DNA from: Streptomyces wedmorensis | GTDB taxonomy: Bacteria; Actinomycetota; Actinomycetes; Streptomycetales; Streptomycetaceae | DNA: 30,110 bases | Assembly (NCBI RefSeq): GCF_000716445.1 | Contig: NZ_JNWK01000078.1 | Location: 1-30,110, forward strand | Direction: 5' to 3' | Shown here: positions 20,336 to 28,835 of the stretch, in pieces | Position numbering within the stretch: position 1 is the first letter of the stretch | Layout: every line of letters starts with the position of its first letter | Translations under genes and position numbers: made by a program | The notes under the pieces: generated by a model | The model's input: only the letters and a program-made list of their open reading frames with translations | What the model was told of the DNA's origin: nothing | Database searches by the model: none

Positions 20336-22462
20336 TCAGGCGCGGCGGCTGAGCGCGCCCGGCCACCACGCCCGGGGGCCGAGGTCGCGCACCAGTGCGG
20401 GGACCACGAGCGAGCGGACCACCAGGGTGTCGAGCAGGACGCCGAAGGCGACGATGAACGCGATCTGCACGAGGAAGGCCAGCGGGATCACGCCGAGCGC
20501 GGCGAACGTCGCGGCGAGCACCACACCGGCGGAGGTGATCACGCCGCCGGTCGCGGTCAGGCCGATCCGGACGCCCTCGCGCACCCCGTGGCGCAGCGAC
20601 TCCTCCCGGACCCGGGACATCAGGAAGATGTTGTAGTCCACACCCAGCGCGACGAGGAAGACGAAGCCGTACAGCGGGACCGACGAGTCCGTGCCGCCGA
20701 AGCCGAGGACGTGCTCGAAGACGAGCGCCGAGACGCCCAGGGTGGCCGCGAAGTTGAGCGCCACCGTGGCGACGAGGAGCAGCGGCAGAACCACGGAACG
20801 CAGGAGCGCCATCAGGATCACCAGGATGATCGCCAGGACCACCGGCACGATGAGCGCACGGTCCCGCGCTGCGGTGCGCTGGGTGTCGTACGCCTGGGCC
20901 GTGGAGCCGCCGACCAGGGCGTCCGCGTCCGGGACGGCGTGCACGGCGGTACGGAGGCGGACGAGCGTCTCCCGCGCCGCGTCGCTGTCGGCCGCGCCGG
21001 TCAGGGTGGCGTCGATCCGCACCCGGCCGTCGACCACGAGCGGCGCCCCGGGCGCCGGGCGGCCCGCGGCGTCCACCGCGAACGCCGAGTCGACGCCGGA
21101 CACCCCCTCGGCGGCGGCGACCACGCGGGCGGCCGCCGGGGCGTCGGCGATGATCACCGCGGGGTTGCCCGCGCCGCCGGGGAAGTGGCGGCCGAGGGTC
21201 TCCTGCGCGGCGACCGACGGCGCGTCGTTCACGAAGATCTCGTCGAGGGGCACTCCCCGGGAGTCGAGGGCGGGCGCGTAGGCGGCGCACGCCAGCAGGG
21301 CGGCGACGGACACCACCCACACCTTGCGCGGCGCCCGGTCGACGAGGGCGGCGACGCGGTGCCAGACGGCCTGGCCGCCCCTCGCGGGGGCCGCGCCGGC
21401 GGCGGCGCCCCCGGCGCCGGGGGCGTCGGTCCCGGCGGGCTTCGGGCGGGCCGGCCAGTACGCGGCGCGGCCCGTGAGGACCAGGGCAGCGGGCAGGAAG
21501 GTCAGCGTGCTCAGCACCGCGCAGACGATGCCGATTGCGCCGACGGGGCCGAGCGCCCGGTTGTTGGCCAGGTCGCTCGCGAGGAGGGCGATCAGGGCCA
21601 GGGCCACCGTGGCGGCACTCGCGACGACGGGCTCGAAGGAGCGGCGCAGTGCCTTGCCCATCGCGGCGAAGCGGTCCGCGCCTGGGGCGGAGAGCTCCTC
21701 GCGGTAGCGGGCGGCCAGGAGCAGCGCGTAATCCGTCGCGGCACCGATCACCAGGATGGACAGGATGCCCTGTACCTGGCCGTCGACCCGGACCAGGCCG
21801 GCGTCGGCGAGCACGTAGACGACCGCGCAGGCCAGACCCAGGGCGAAGACCGCACCCAGGATGATCATCAGGGGCAGCAGGACGCTGCGGTACACGACCA
21901 GCAGGATGAGCAGCACCGCGACCAGCGCGACGCCGAGCAGGAGTCCGTCGATGCCGGAGAACGCGCCGGACAGGTCGGCCTGCGTGGCGGCGGGCCCCGC
22001 CAGCCACACCGTCGTCCCCGGCACGGACGCCGCCGCCGCGCGGATCGCGTCGAGCGCGGCCGGCAGCTCGTCGCCGAGCCCGGGCCGGAGCGGGACGACG
22101 GCCCGCAGTGCCCGGCCGTCCTCCGAGGCCAGCGCGGGGGAGGGGGGCCCGGCGACGCCGGGGCGGCCGGTCAGGGCGGCGACGGCCCGCGTCGCCGGGA
22201 CCGTCGCCCCGGGGTCCAGTCGCCCGCCGTCGCGGGCGGTCCACACCACGATCGCCGGCACGGTCGCCGAGCCGCGGAACGCCTTCTGCTCCTCGACGAC
22301 CCGGGTGGACTCGGCGCTGCGGGGCAGGAAGGCGGCCTGGTCGTTGGTGGAGACCTCACCGAGCCGGCCGGCGAACGGGCCGAGCCCGCCGCCCACGACG
22401 AGCCAGACGGCGAGGAGCGCCAGGGGCAGGAGAAGGCGGGTCCGGCGCGGGGCGCGGGGCAT
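20336..22462 (-). CDS. MMPL family (RND-superfamily) transporter
   Basis: 708 aa, the usual size. Helix 1 is at about residues 9-30 (LLLPLALLAVWLVVGGGLGP), then the first large outer loop begins VSTNDQAAFLPRSAESTRVV. A five-helix bundle spans about 175-340 with the motif VIGAATDYALLLAARYREEL. The second half repeats this: VNDAPSVAAQETLGRHFPGG, then a bundle with FVFLVALGVDYNIFLMSRVR. The two Asp-Tyr pairs are the proton-relay positions of MMPL proteins. It is an inner-membrane, proton-driven exporter of lipids or lipophilic drugs. A MarR gene lies directly upstream on the same strand and a perfect palindrome overlaps its predicted -35 box, so it is probably repressed by that MarR. It converges on the DUF6230/DUF6114 operon. 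Confidence 0.93.
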   Translation of the reverse strand: MPRAPRRTRLLLPLALLAVWLVVGGGLGPFAGRLGEVSTNDQAAFLPRSAESTRVVEEQKAFRGSATVPAIVVWTARDGGRLDPGATVPATRAVAALTGRPGVAGPPSPALASEDGRALRAVVPLRPGLGDELPAALDAIRAAAASVPGTTVWLAGPAATQADLSGAFSGIDGLLLGVALVAVLLILLVVYRSVLLPLMIILGAVFALGLACAVVYVLADAGLVRVDGQVQGILSILVIGAATDYALLLAARYREELSAPGADRFAAMGKALRRSFEPVVASAATVALALIALLASDLANNRALGPVGAIGIVCAVLSTLTFLPAALVLTGRAAYWPARPKPAGTDAPGAGGAAAGAAPARGGQAVWHRVAALVDRAPRKVWVVSVAALLACAAYAPALDSRGVPLDEIFVNDAPSVAAQETLGRHFPGGAGNPAVIIADAPAAARVVAAAEGVSGVDSAFAVDAAGRPAPGAPLVVDGRVRIDATLTGAADSDAARETLVRLRTAVHAVPDADALVGGSTAQAYDTQRTAARDRALIVPVVLAIILVILMALLRSVVLPLLLVATVALNFAATLGVSALVFEHVLGFGGTDSSVPLYGFVFLVALGVDYNIFLMSRVREESLRHGVREGVRIGLTATGGVITSAGVVLAATFAALGVIPLAFLVQIAFIVAFGVLLDTLVVRSLVVPALVRDLGPRAWWPGALSRRA

Positions 22463-22473
22463 GGGGACTCCGA

Positions 22474-22512
22474 ACTATGTCTCGACCATTAACTATCTCA
22501 ATGATTGAGATA
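22474..22512 (-). promoter_or_regulatory. MMPL promoter and MarR-type operator
   Basis: TATCTCAATGATTGAGATA (22494-22512) is a perfect palindrome with 9-bp arms around a central G, the size of a MarR operator. On the minus strand, TTGAGA (22501-22496), a 16-bp spacer and CATAGT (22479-22474) form a promoter whose -35 box lies inside the palindrome. The site is AT-rich against its surroundings. Confidence 0.75.
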
Positions 22513-22645
22513 TATGTGTACCATGACGGATCCGCGACGGTTCCTCCGGGGACGCCGGGCCTCTTCCGCACCCGTCGACACCCGTCGGGCACGAGAGCTC
22601 TCGGCAGCTCCTCCGGGTGTCCGCGCCCGTTCGGACGCACCCGAT

Positions 22646-23137
22646 TCAGCGGCGCGGAACGCGCAGCGCGCCGAGTTCCTCGTTCAGGGTGTTCAGGAAG
22701 CGCAGGGCCACGACGAGCTCGTCCGCGTCGAACCGCTCCCGCGCCCGCTCCGCGGCCTCCGCCAGCGGCAGGAAGTAGCGCCGGGCGGCGGCCTTCGCCC
22801 CGTCCTCGTACCGCACGTGCACCACACGGCGGTCCGCGCTCTCCCGCGACCTGCGGATGTGCCCGGCCCTCTCCAGCCGGTCGAGGCAGGCCGTCACCGC
22901 GCCCGACGTCAGGCCCAGATGCTCCCGCAGCCGCCCCGGCGTCAGCGGCTCGGGGCTGTCCAGGACGACGGCCAGCGCCTGCACGTCCGTCGGGTGCAGC
23001 CCCTGCGCTTGGGCGAAACCGTGCACGAGGCGGTTGATCTCGCCCTGCGTCCGGCGCAGCGCGACGGCGAAGCTCTGCAGGTCACCCGTCACGCCACCGG
23101 GGGCGCCGTTCGCGTCTCGGTCTTCTTCGCTGGCCAC
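22646..23137 (-). CDS. MarR family transcriptional regulator
   Basis: 163 aa from GTG. The winged helix is clear: LHPTDVQALAVVLDSPEPLT, then PGRLREHLGLTSGAVTACLD and RLERAGHIRRSRESADRRVV. Long terminal helices make the dimer. It lies upstream of the MMPL gene on the same strand, separated by 183 bp that contain the palindrome at 22494-22512. The MMPL exporter is therefore its most likely target, with derepression by a lipophilic or phenolic ligand as is usual for the family. TATAGG lies 8 bp before the GTG on the minus strand, suggesting a leaderless message. Confidence 0.92.
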   Translation of the reverse strand: MASEEDRDANGAPGGVTGDLQSFAVALRRTQGEINRLVHGFAQAQGLHPTDVQALAVVLDSPEPLTPGRLREHLGLTSGAVTACLDRLERAGHIRRSRESADRRVVHVRYEDGAKAAARRYFLPLAEAAERARERFDADELVVALRFLNTLNEELGALRVPRR

Positions 23138-23260
23138 ACGTCCAGCCTATAGACGTCGCCCGCCTGCATCCGTCCGGCCCGCGACCGGAGAAGAATCGCC
23201 GTGTCACCCGCCGCCCGCGGGGGCAGCGGCCGGCACTCGGGACGGAACGGAGCACACCCC

Positions 23261-24892
23261 ATGGCGACGCATCCCACGGCAGGGTCATCCGGCCCCGCAT
23301 CGGAACCGGACCCCGCGCCTCCCCCCCGACCGGCGCCCGCCCCGGGAGAGCACGCGGCGCACGATCCGTCGTCCGAGCCGCCCGCCGGCCCGGCGCTGTG
23401 CCTCGTGACCGGCGCCGGCGGCTACATCGGCGGGCGGCTCGTTCCCGAGCTGCTCGGCGCCGGACACCGCGTCCGCTGCCTCGCACGCACCCCTTCCCAC
23501 CTCCGCGACCACCCCTGGGCCGACCAGGTCGACGTGGTCCGGGGGGACGTCACCGACGCGGACAGCCTGCGGCCCGCGTTCCGCGACGTCGAGGTCGCCT
23601 ACTACCTGGTGCACTCCATGGGATCCGGGCACGGCTTCGAGGAGACCGACAGGATCGCGGCCCGGACGTTCGCGCGGGAGGCCCGCGCCGCCGGGGTCCG
23701 CCGCATCGTCTACCTCGGCGGCCTCACGCCGGCCGGGGTCCCCGAACAGGAGCTCTCGCCGCACCTGCGCTCACGGGCCGAGGTCGGCCGGATCCTGCTG
23801 GACTCCGGCGTCCCCACGACCGTGCTGCGGGCCGCCGTCGTCATCGGCTCCGGCTCCGCCTCCTTCGAGATGCTCCGCTACCTCACCGAGCGGCTCCCCG
23901 TGATGGTGACGCCCAGCTGGGTCGGCACCCGGGTCCAGCCCATCGCCGTACGGGACGTGCTGCGCTACCTGGTCGGCAGCGCCGCCATGCCCCCGGACGT
24001 CAACCGGACCTTCGACATCGGCGGCCCGGACGTCCTCACGTACCGCGAGATGATGATCCGGTACGCGGACGTCGCCGGACTTCCCCGGCGGCTCATCGTC
24101 TCCGTCCCCATGCTCACCCCGCGCCTCTCCAGCCAGTGGATCGGACTCGTCACCCCGGTGCCCGCCGCACTGGCCCGCCCGCTCGCCGAGTCCCTCCGGT
24201 ACGAGGTGGTCTGCGCCGAACACGACATCGCCGAGCACGTCCCCGACCCACCCGGCACCCCCGTGCCCTTCGACCAGGCGCTCGCCCTCGCCCTCCAGCG
24301 GGTCAGGGAGGCCGGCGTCGCCACCCGCTGGTCCTCCGCCTCGCTGCCGGGCGCCCCCAGCGACCCGCTGCCCACCGACCCCGACTGGGCGGGCGGCAGC
24401 CTCTACAGCGACGACCGCGAACGGACCGTCGAGGCGGGCCCCCAGGAGCTCTGGCAGGTCATCGAGGGGATCGGCGGGGAGAACGGCTGGTACTCCTTCC
24501 CCCTCGCCTGGGCCGTACGCGGCTGGTCCGACCGGCTCGTCGGCGGAGTGGGACTCCGCCGCGGCCGGCGCGACGCCCAGCGGCTCCGGGTCGGCGACGC
24601 CCTCGACTTCTGGCGGGTCGAGGAGATCGAGCGCGGCAGCCTGCTCCGCCTGCGCGCCGAGATGCGGCTTCCCGGCCTCGCCTGGCTGGAGATGCGCGTC
24701 GAACGCGACGGCACGGGCCGCACCCGCTACCGCCAACGGGCCCTCTTCCACCCCCGGGGCCTCGCGGGGCAGCTGTACTGGTGGAGCGTCGCGCCCTTCC
24801 ACGCGGTCGTCTTCGGCGGCATGGCGAGGAACATCGCGCGGACCGCGGAGAAGGCCGCCGCGAACCGCCCCGCCACCACGCCCCGGGCGTAG
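23261..24892 (+). CDS. SDR family NAD(P)-binding protein with C-terminal DUF2867 domain
   Basis: 543 aa from the ATG at 23261, with GGAG 9 nt upstream. About 45 residues of Pro/Ala-rich N-terminus precede the Rossmann motif LCLVTGAGGYIGGRLVPELL. An atypical extended SDR domain runs to about residue 300 (DVEVAYYLVHSMGSGHGFEE, RRIVYLGGLTP). DUF2867 fills about 380-530, with VIEGIGGENGWYSFPLAWAV and LYWWSVAPFHAVVFGGMARN. This two-domain layout matches the YbjT-like oxidoreductases. It lies 124 bp upstream of a photolyase gene on the same strand. I recall this type of protein near photolyase and carotenoid genes under light control in Streptomyces; no carotenoid gene is in the window. The substrate is unknown. 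Confidence 0.88.
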   Translation: MATHPTAGSSGPASEPDPAPPPRPAPAPGEHAAHDPSSEPPAGPALCLVTGAGGYIGGRLVPELLGAGHRVRCLARTPSHLRDHPWADQVDVVRGDVTDADSLRPAFRDVEVAYYLVHSMGSGHGFEETDRIAARTFAREARAAGVRRIVYLGGLTPAGVPEQELSPHLRSRAEVGRILLDSGVPTTVLRAAVVIGSGSASFEMLRYLTERLPVMVTPSWVGTRVQPIAVRDVLRYLVGSAAMPPDVNRTFDIGGPDVLTYREMMIRYADVAGLPRRLIVSVPMLTPRLSSQWIGLVTPVPAALARPLAESLRYEVVCAEHDIAEHVPDPPGTPVPFDQALALALQRVREAGVATRWSSASLPGAPSDPLPTDPDWAGGSLYSDDRERTVEAGPQELWQVIEGIGGENGWYSFPLAWAVRGWSDRLVGGVGLRRGRRDAQRLRVGDALDFWRVEEIERGSLLRLRAEMRLPGLAWLEMRVERDGTGRTRYRQRALFHPRGLAGQLYWWSVAPFHAVVFGGMARNIARTAEKAAANRPATTPRA

Positions 24893-25016
24893 CCGTGGCG
24901 CGTTCACGGCCTCCTCCCCCGTACACCCGGCCCCTCAGCACGTCAGCACATCAACCCGCCGGCTGCGCGTGGCCCCAGCGGCCACCGCCCGGTGACCGAT
25001 CGCCAGGAGTGGCGCC

Positions 25017-26390
25017 ATGACCGTCTCCGTCGTCCTGTTCACCTCCGACCTGCGGCTGCACGACCATCCGCCCCTGCGCGCCGCGGTGGACGCGGCGGAC
25101 GAGGTCGTGCCGCTGTTCGTCCGGGACCCCGCGATCGACCGGGCGGGGTTCGCGGTGCCCAACAGACTCGCGTTCCTCGCGGACTGCCTGACCGACCTCG
25201 CCGCCGGGCTCGAGGAACGAGGAGGCCGGCTCTTCGTGCGCGAGGGCGACACCGTGGACGAGGTGTGCGCCGTGGTGCGGCGGGCGGAGGCGGACGAGGT
25301 CCACATGGCGGCCGGGCACTCGGCGTTCGCCCGGGAAAGGGAACGGCGGCTGCGGAAGGAACTGGAGTCCGCCGGCTGCCGCCTGTACGTGCACGACGCC
25401 GTGACCACCGTCGTACCGCCCGGCGACGTCACCCCGCAGGGCTCGGACCACTACGCCGTCTTCACCCCGTACCTCAGGCGCTGGTCGGCCGAGCCGCTCC
25501 GGGCGCCCCTCGCCGCCCCGCGGGCCGTACGCGTCCCCAGCGGTCTGCGCTCCGAGAAGCTGCCCGGACGCGCCTCGGTGGCGGACGTGTCCGAAGCGCT
25601 CGCCACGGGAGGGGAGACGGAGGGGCGCCGGAGGCTCGGGGCGTGGCTGTCCCGGCACGCCGACGCCTACGAGACCCGCCACGACGACCTCGCGGGCGAC
25701 GCGACCTCGCGACTCTCACCGTTCCTCCACTTCGGCGCCGTCTCGGCGACCGAGGCGGTCCACCGGGCGCGGGCCCGCGGCGGACCGGGCGCCGATGCCT
25801 TCGTACGGCAGCTGTGCTGGCGGGACTTCCACCAGCAGGTCCTCGCCGCCCGCCCCGAGACGGCCGTCGAGGACTACCGGCCACGGCTCGACCACTGGCG
25901 CCGGGGCGCGGAGGCGGAAGCGGACCTGCGGGCATGGCGGGAGGGCCGGACCGGCTACCCGGTCGTCGACGCCGCCCTCCGCCAACTCGCCCACGAGGGC
26001 TGGATGCACAACCGGGGCCGGCTGCTCACCGCGTCCTTCCTCGCCAAGACGCTCTACATCGACTGGCGGGAGGGAGCCCGGCACTTCCTGGGCCTGCTCG
26101 TGGACGGCGACGTCGCCAACAACCAGCTCAACTGGCAGTGGGTGGCCGGTACGGGCACCGACACCCGCCCCCACCGGGTCCTCAACCCCGTGCTCCAGGG
26201 CAAGCGGTACGACCCCCACGGCGCCTACGTCCGGCGCTGGGTGCCGGAACTCGCCGAACTGCCCGGCGCCTCGATCCACGAGCCGTGGCGGCTGAAGGGC
26301 CTGGACCGCGCCTCCTACGAATACCCCGACCCGATCGTCGACCTCGCCGACGGCCTCGCCCGCTTCCGGCACGCGCGGGGCCGGGACTGA
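25017..26390 (+). CDS. phr: Deoxyribodipyrimidine (CPD) photolyase, class I
   Basis: 457 aa; GGAG precedes the ATG. The N-terminal photolyase alpha/beta domain (about 1-130) starts MTVSVVLFTSDLRLHDHPPL and would bind the antenna cofactor. The C-terminal FAD domain includes ATSRLSPFLHFGAVSATEAV, VRQLCWRDFHQQVLAARPET and GYPVVDAALRQLAHEGWMHN, then NRGRLLTASFLAKTLYIDWR and NNQLNWQWVAGTGTDTRPHR. These hold the FAD-binding and electron-transfer Trp positions of class I enzymes. It repairs UV-induced cyclobutane pyrimidine dimers in visible light. Length and motifs are complete. It is probably co-expressed with the upstream SDR/DUF2867 gene. Confidence 0.95.
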   Translation: MTVSVVLFTSDLRLHDHPPLRAAVDAADEVVPLFVRDPAIDRAGFAVPNRLAFLADCLTDLAAGLEERGGRLFVREGDTVDEVCAVVRRAEADEVHMAAGHSAFARERERRLRKELESAGCRLYVHDAVTTVVPPGDVTPQGSDHYAVFTPYLRRWSAEPLRAPLAAPRAVRVPSGLRSEKLPGRASVADVSEALATGGETEGRRRLGAWLSRHADAYETRHDDLAGDATSRLSPFLHFGAVSATEAVHRARARGGPGADAFVRQLCWRDFHQQVLAARPETAVEDYRPRLDHWRRGAEAEADLRAWREGRTGYPVVDAALRQLAHEGWMHNRGRLLTASFLAKTLYIDWREGARHFLGLLVDGDVANNQLNWQWVAGTGTDTRPHRVLNPVLQGKRYDPHGAYVRRWVPELAELPGASIHEPWRLKGLDRASYEYPDPIVDLADGLARFRHARGRD

Positions 26391-26557
26391 CGTCGGGGCA
26401 CGGCACCCGAGGAGACGCGACGCACGAACGATGCGACCGGGGCCCCGTATCTGACGGGCCGTACGACCTGACAGACTGCGGCCCTCAGGCTCGATTCCCC
26501 GCGGGTGAGGGGGACCCGCCCAGGGCGGGGAGCGGCGAAGCTACTGATGGAGGCCCC

Positions 26558-26656
26558 ATGGCGCAGCGGCCCGGTGACGCGGCCCGCACGGCCCGCACCA
26601 GCGGGTACCACCCCCGGCCGTCGAAGCGGCGGGCGCACGGGACGGAGCCGCGATGA
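26558..26656 (+). CDS. Putative 32-residue basic ORF coupled to the hydrolase gene
   Basis: Begins MAQRPGDAARTARTSGYHPR and ends in a strongly basic stretch with SKRRAHGTEPR. TGGAGG lies 4 nt before the ATG, the best ribosome site in this stretch. Its TGA overlaps the hydrolase ATG (ATGA). A CCCGCCC/GGGCGGG hairpin (26515-26529) lies about 30 bp upstream. No family is recognised. It may be a real small protein or a translational entry ORF. The remainder of 26391-26557 shows nothing recognisable. Confidence 0.4.
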   Translation: MAQRPGDAARTARTSGYHPRPSKRRAHGTEPR

Positions 26657-27300
26657 CCAGGTGCCGGACCCGCCGGGCCGAGTCGGGCCGCCTCGTCGTC
26701 CGCAGCGCGCCCTCGGCGCCCTCGGCGGCCGTCCTGCTGCTGCACGGCGGACGCGCCGACGGCCCTGAGCCGCCGCCCGCGCTCAACCTGCCCGCGCTCC
26801 GCATGCGTCCCTTCGCCGCCGCCATCACGCGCGCCGTCCGGGGCCGGGGCGTCCTGGTCGCCGAGGTGCGGTACGGGCGACGCGGCTGGAACGGCGACCG
26901 CGCCGACGCCGCCCGGGACGCCGAGGCCGCCCTCGCGCGCCTGCGCGAGGAGGCGGGCCCGGTGCCGGTCGTCCTCGTCGGGCACTCCATGGGCGGCCGC
27001 GCCGCGCTCCGGACCGCCGGCGACCCGGCCGTCCGCGGTGTCGTGGCCCTCGCGCCCTGGTGCCCGGCCGGCGAGCCCGTGGATCACCTCGGCGGCCGCC
27101 GGCTCTACCTCCTCCACGACGAGGCCGACCGCGTCACCTCCGCCCGCGAATCCTGGGACTTCGTCCGCAGGGCGCGGGCGGCGGGCGCCGACGCGGCGGG
27201 CATCCCGATGCCGACCGGCGGCCACTCCATGCTCCGGGGCGCGGGCCTCTGGCACCGCCGCGCGGCCGAACTCACCGCCGCGCTGCTCTCCCACGGCTGA
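26653..27300 (+). CDS. Alpha/beta hydrolase (dienelactone hydrolase-like)
   Basis: 215 aa. SAAVLLLHGGRADG is the first strand with the oxyanion HGG, VPVVLVGHSMGGRAALRTAG contains the nucleophile elbow GHSMGG (Ser near 112), LYLLHDEADRVTSARES carries the acid Asp, and GGHSMLRG supplies the histidine. A complete triad indicates an active esterase or related hydrolase. It is small for the fold and has no lid insertion or signal peptide, so it is cytoplasmic. Its start overlaps the stop of a 32-residue ORF. The substrate is unknown. Confidence 0.9.
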   Translation: MTRCRTRRAESGRLVVRSAPSAPSAAVLLLHGGRADGPEPPPALNLPALRMRPFAAAITRAVRGRGVLVAEVRYGRRGWNGDRADAARDAEAALARLREEAGPVPVVLVGHSMGGRAALRTAGDPAVRGVVALAPWCPAGEPVDHLGGRRLYLLHDEADRVTSARESWDFVRRARAAGADAAGIPMPTGGHSMLRGAGLWHRRAAELTAALLSHG

Positions 27301-27301
27301 G

Positions 27302-27338
27302 GCCCGCCCCGCCGAGACCCAGGGGGTCCGGGGCGGGC
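27302..27338. terminator. Hairpin between convergent hydrolase and GNAT genes
   Basis: GCCCGCCCCG (27302-27311) pairs perfectly with CGGGGCGGGC (27329-27338) around a 17-nt loop. Confidence 0.75.
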
Positions 27339-27354
27339 ACCGGGGAGTACGGGG

Positions 27355-27924
27355 TCACGGGCCGGTCCTCGGCGTGCCGCGGGTTCCGTCCTCCGGGCGC
27401 GCGTAGAGGAACACGTCGCGGTAGCCGGCCGCGGTCCGCACGCCGTCCCGTACGAGCCGTTCGCGACGGAAGCCCGCGCGTTCGGCGGTCCGTACGGACG
27501 CCGTGTTCCACGGTTCGACGTGCAGCTCCAGCCGTGTGAGGGCCAGGTCCCGCAGGGCCCAGTCCGCCACGGCCCGCACCGCGGCGAGGGCGGCTCCCCG
27601 CCCCCGCGCGGACTCGACGACCCAGTAGCCCACCGACGCGCGGTCGGGCTCCGGCCGCAGCCACAGCCCCGCGTTGCCGACGGGCCGGCCCCCGGGGGCC
27701 ACGATGACGAACGGGTAGCCCGTTCCCGTCGACGCCCGGCCCCACTGCCGCTCGACGAACGCGACCCCCTCGGCCTCGGAGTACGGCGCGGGAACCGTCG
27801 TGATCAGCGGGATGTACGCGTCCTCCGACGCCTCGCGCACGAGCGGGAGATCCGTCAGTCGCCAGGGCCGCAGCGTGAATCCGCCGTCGGCGGTCAGGTC
27901 GGGGACGTCGAGGGCGTGGTCCAT
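27355..27924 (-). CDS. GNAT family N-acetyltransferase (RimJ/RimL type)
   Basis: 189 aa. TLRPWRLTDLPLVREASEDA is the usual N-terminal segment, then VIVAPGGRPVGNAGLWLRPE and ASVGYWVVESARGRGAALAA, containing the acetyl-CoA pyrophosphate loop (SARGRGAA). LTRLELHVEPWNTASVRTAE and RAGFRRERLVRDGVR complete the fold. This subgroup acetylates protein N-termini, antibiotics or small amines; the target here cannot be predicted. The start is the ATG at 27924, without a clear ribosome site. The 94 bp between it and the upstream CbiZ-like gene show no obvious signal, so the two may be co-transcribed. Confidence 0.9.
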   Translation of the reverse strand: MDHALDVPDLTADGGFTLRPWRLTDLPLVREASEDAYIPLITTVPAPYSEAEGVAFVERQWGRASTGTGYPFVIVAPGGRPVGNAGLWLRPEPDRASVGYWVVESARGRGAALAAVRAVADWALRDLALTRLELHVEPWNTASVRTAERAGFRRERLVRDGVRTAAGYRDVFLYARPEDGTRGTPRTGP

Positions 27925-28018
27925 CCGGACATCGTGCCGGGGGCCGGTCCCGGACGCACCCGGATTCCGGCGGGGCGGCCGGGCCCCGGATCACCCGGGG
28001 CGGTCGCCTCCCGCCGCG

Positions 28019-28720
28019 TCACCAGGACCGGGGGCCCTCGGCCGCGAGCAGGTCCGCGCAGGCGGAGCGGGTCGCGCGGTGTACGGCGCGGGCGAGCCGG
28101 GCGCCCCAGAGCGAGCGCGGTCCGGCGAACGCCTCGGCTTCGGCACCGGTCGGCGTGGGGGCGGCCACGCAGACGGCGTCCGTGGGCGTGCCGGAGGCGT
28201 CCGCCCCGAGCTCGACGAGGGCCTGGGTCTTCGCCTCGGTGGCCGTGGCGACGGCGTTCACGAGGGCGGCGTCCGTGAGCGGTACGGGCAGCGACACGAT
28301 GATGTTGATGGTGCCCGGGCGTCGCGGGGTCGCCACGTCTCCGGCCCCCGGCGCCGCGGCCCAGCCGCGTACCCCTATCCCGGCGGTCACCACGGCCTGC
28401 GCGTCGCCGTCCACCGCGTGCCGCCGGTCCGCGACCGAGGCCGCCGTCATGAGCCCGACGCCGCGGCCTTCGAGCCCGGCCCCCGAGGCCAGTTCGCGGA
28501 GGTGGGCCACCGGATCGAGCCGGCCGTAGCCGGGCGGCACCTGGGCGTTCAGGACCCACGCCCGCTCGCCGACGCCCCCGCCGAGTACGGCGCTCGACAC
28601 CATCCGCACGCCAGGACCCGGCGCCCAGACCAGGAGCGGCCACTCCTGCCCCTGCTCCTCGTGGGCGAGCAGTGCGGCGTCGGTCAGGGAAGGGCCGGTG
28701 AGGAGGGTTCGCGGAAGCAC
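28019..28720 (-). CDS. cbiZ: Adenosylcobinamide amidohydrolase (CbiZ family)
   Basis: 233 aa from GTG. Family stretches are MVSSAVLGGGVGERAWVLNA, QVPPGYGRLDPVAHLRELAS, GVGLMTAASVADRRHAVDGD, TINIIVSLPVPLTDAALVNA and VATATEAKTQALVELGADAS, then GTPTDAVCVAAP. CbiZ removes the aminopropanol side chain of adenosyl-(pseudo)cobinamide, giving adenosylcobyric acid and allowing salvage of foreign corrinoids into B12. It is cytoplasmic. TAGGGT lies 5 bp before the GTG on the minus strand, fitting a leaderless message. No other corrinoid gene or cobalamin riboswitch was seen nearby. Confidence 0.85.
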   Translation of the reverse strand: MLPRTLLTGPSLTDAALLAHEEQGQEWPLLVWAPGPGVRMVSSAVLGGGVGERAWVLNAQVPPGYGRLDPVAHLRELASGAGLEGRGVGLMTAASVADRRHAVDGDAQAVVTAGIGVRGWAAAPGAGDVATPRRPGTINIIVSLPVPLTDAALVNAVATATEAKTQALVELGADASGTPTDAVCVAAPTPTGAEAEAFAGPRSLWGARLARAVHRATRSACADLLAAEGPRSW

Positions 28721-28835
28721 CCCACACCCTAACGCGGGGCGCGTCCGCCGGACGGCCGCTCCTGCCGCTCCACCGGCACCTGGCGGGCGGCCGCGCCCCG
28801 GACAGCGGAGTCGTACGACTCGATAACCTGGGCGG

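Noticed and set aside
20588..22492. 634-codon open frame on the plus strand opposite the MMPL gene
   Set aside because: Composition is dominated by Arg, Gly, Gln and Asp with no domains or hydrophobic core. The minus strand encodes a full MMPL transporter.
23398..25020. 540-codon plus-strand frame overlapping the SDR/DUF2867 gene
   Set aside because: Extremely Arg/Pro-rich and out of frame with a clear two-domain protein.
26391..26557. Cobalamin riboswitch or other structured RNA
   Set aside because: Only a simple CCCGCCC/GGGCGGG hairpin is visible. No B12-box-like sequence or multi-helix core was found.
27925..28018. Possible promoter or small RNA between the GNAT and CbiZ genes
   Set aside because: No boxes, palindromes or ORFs stand out in the 94 bp.
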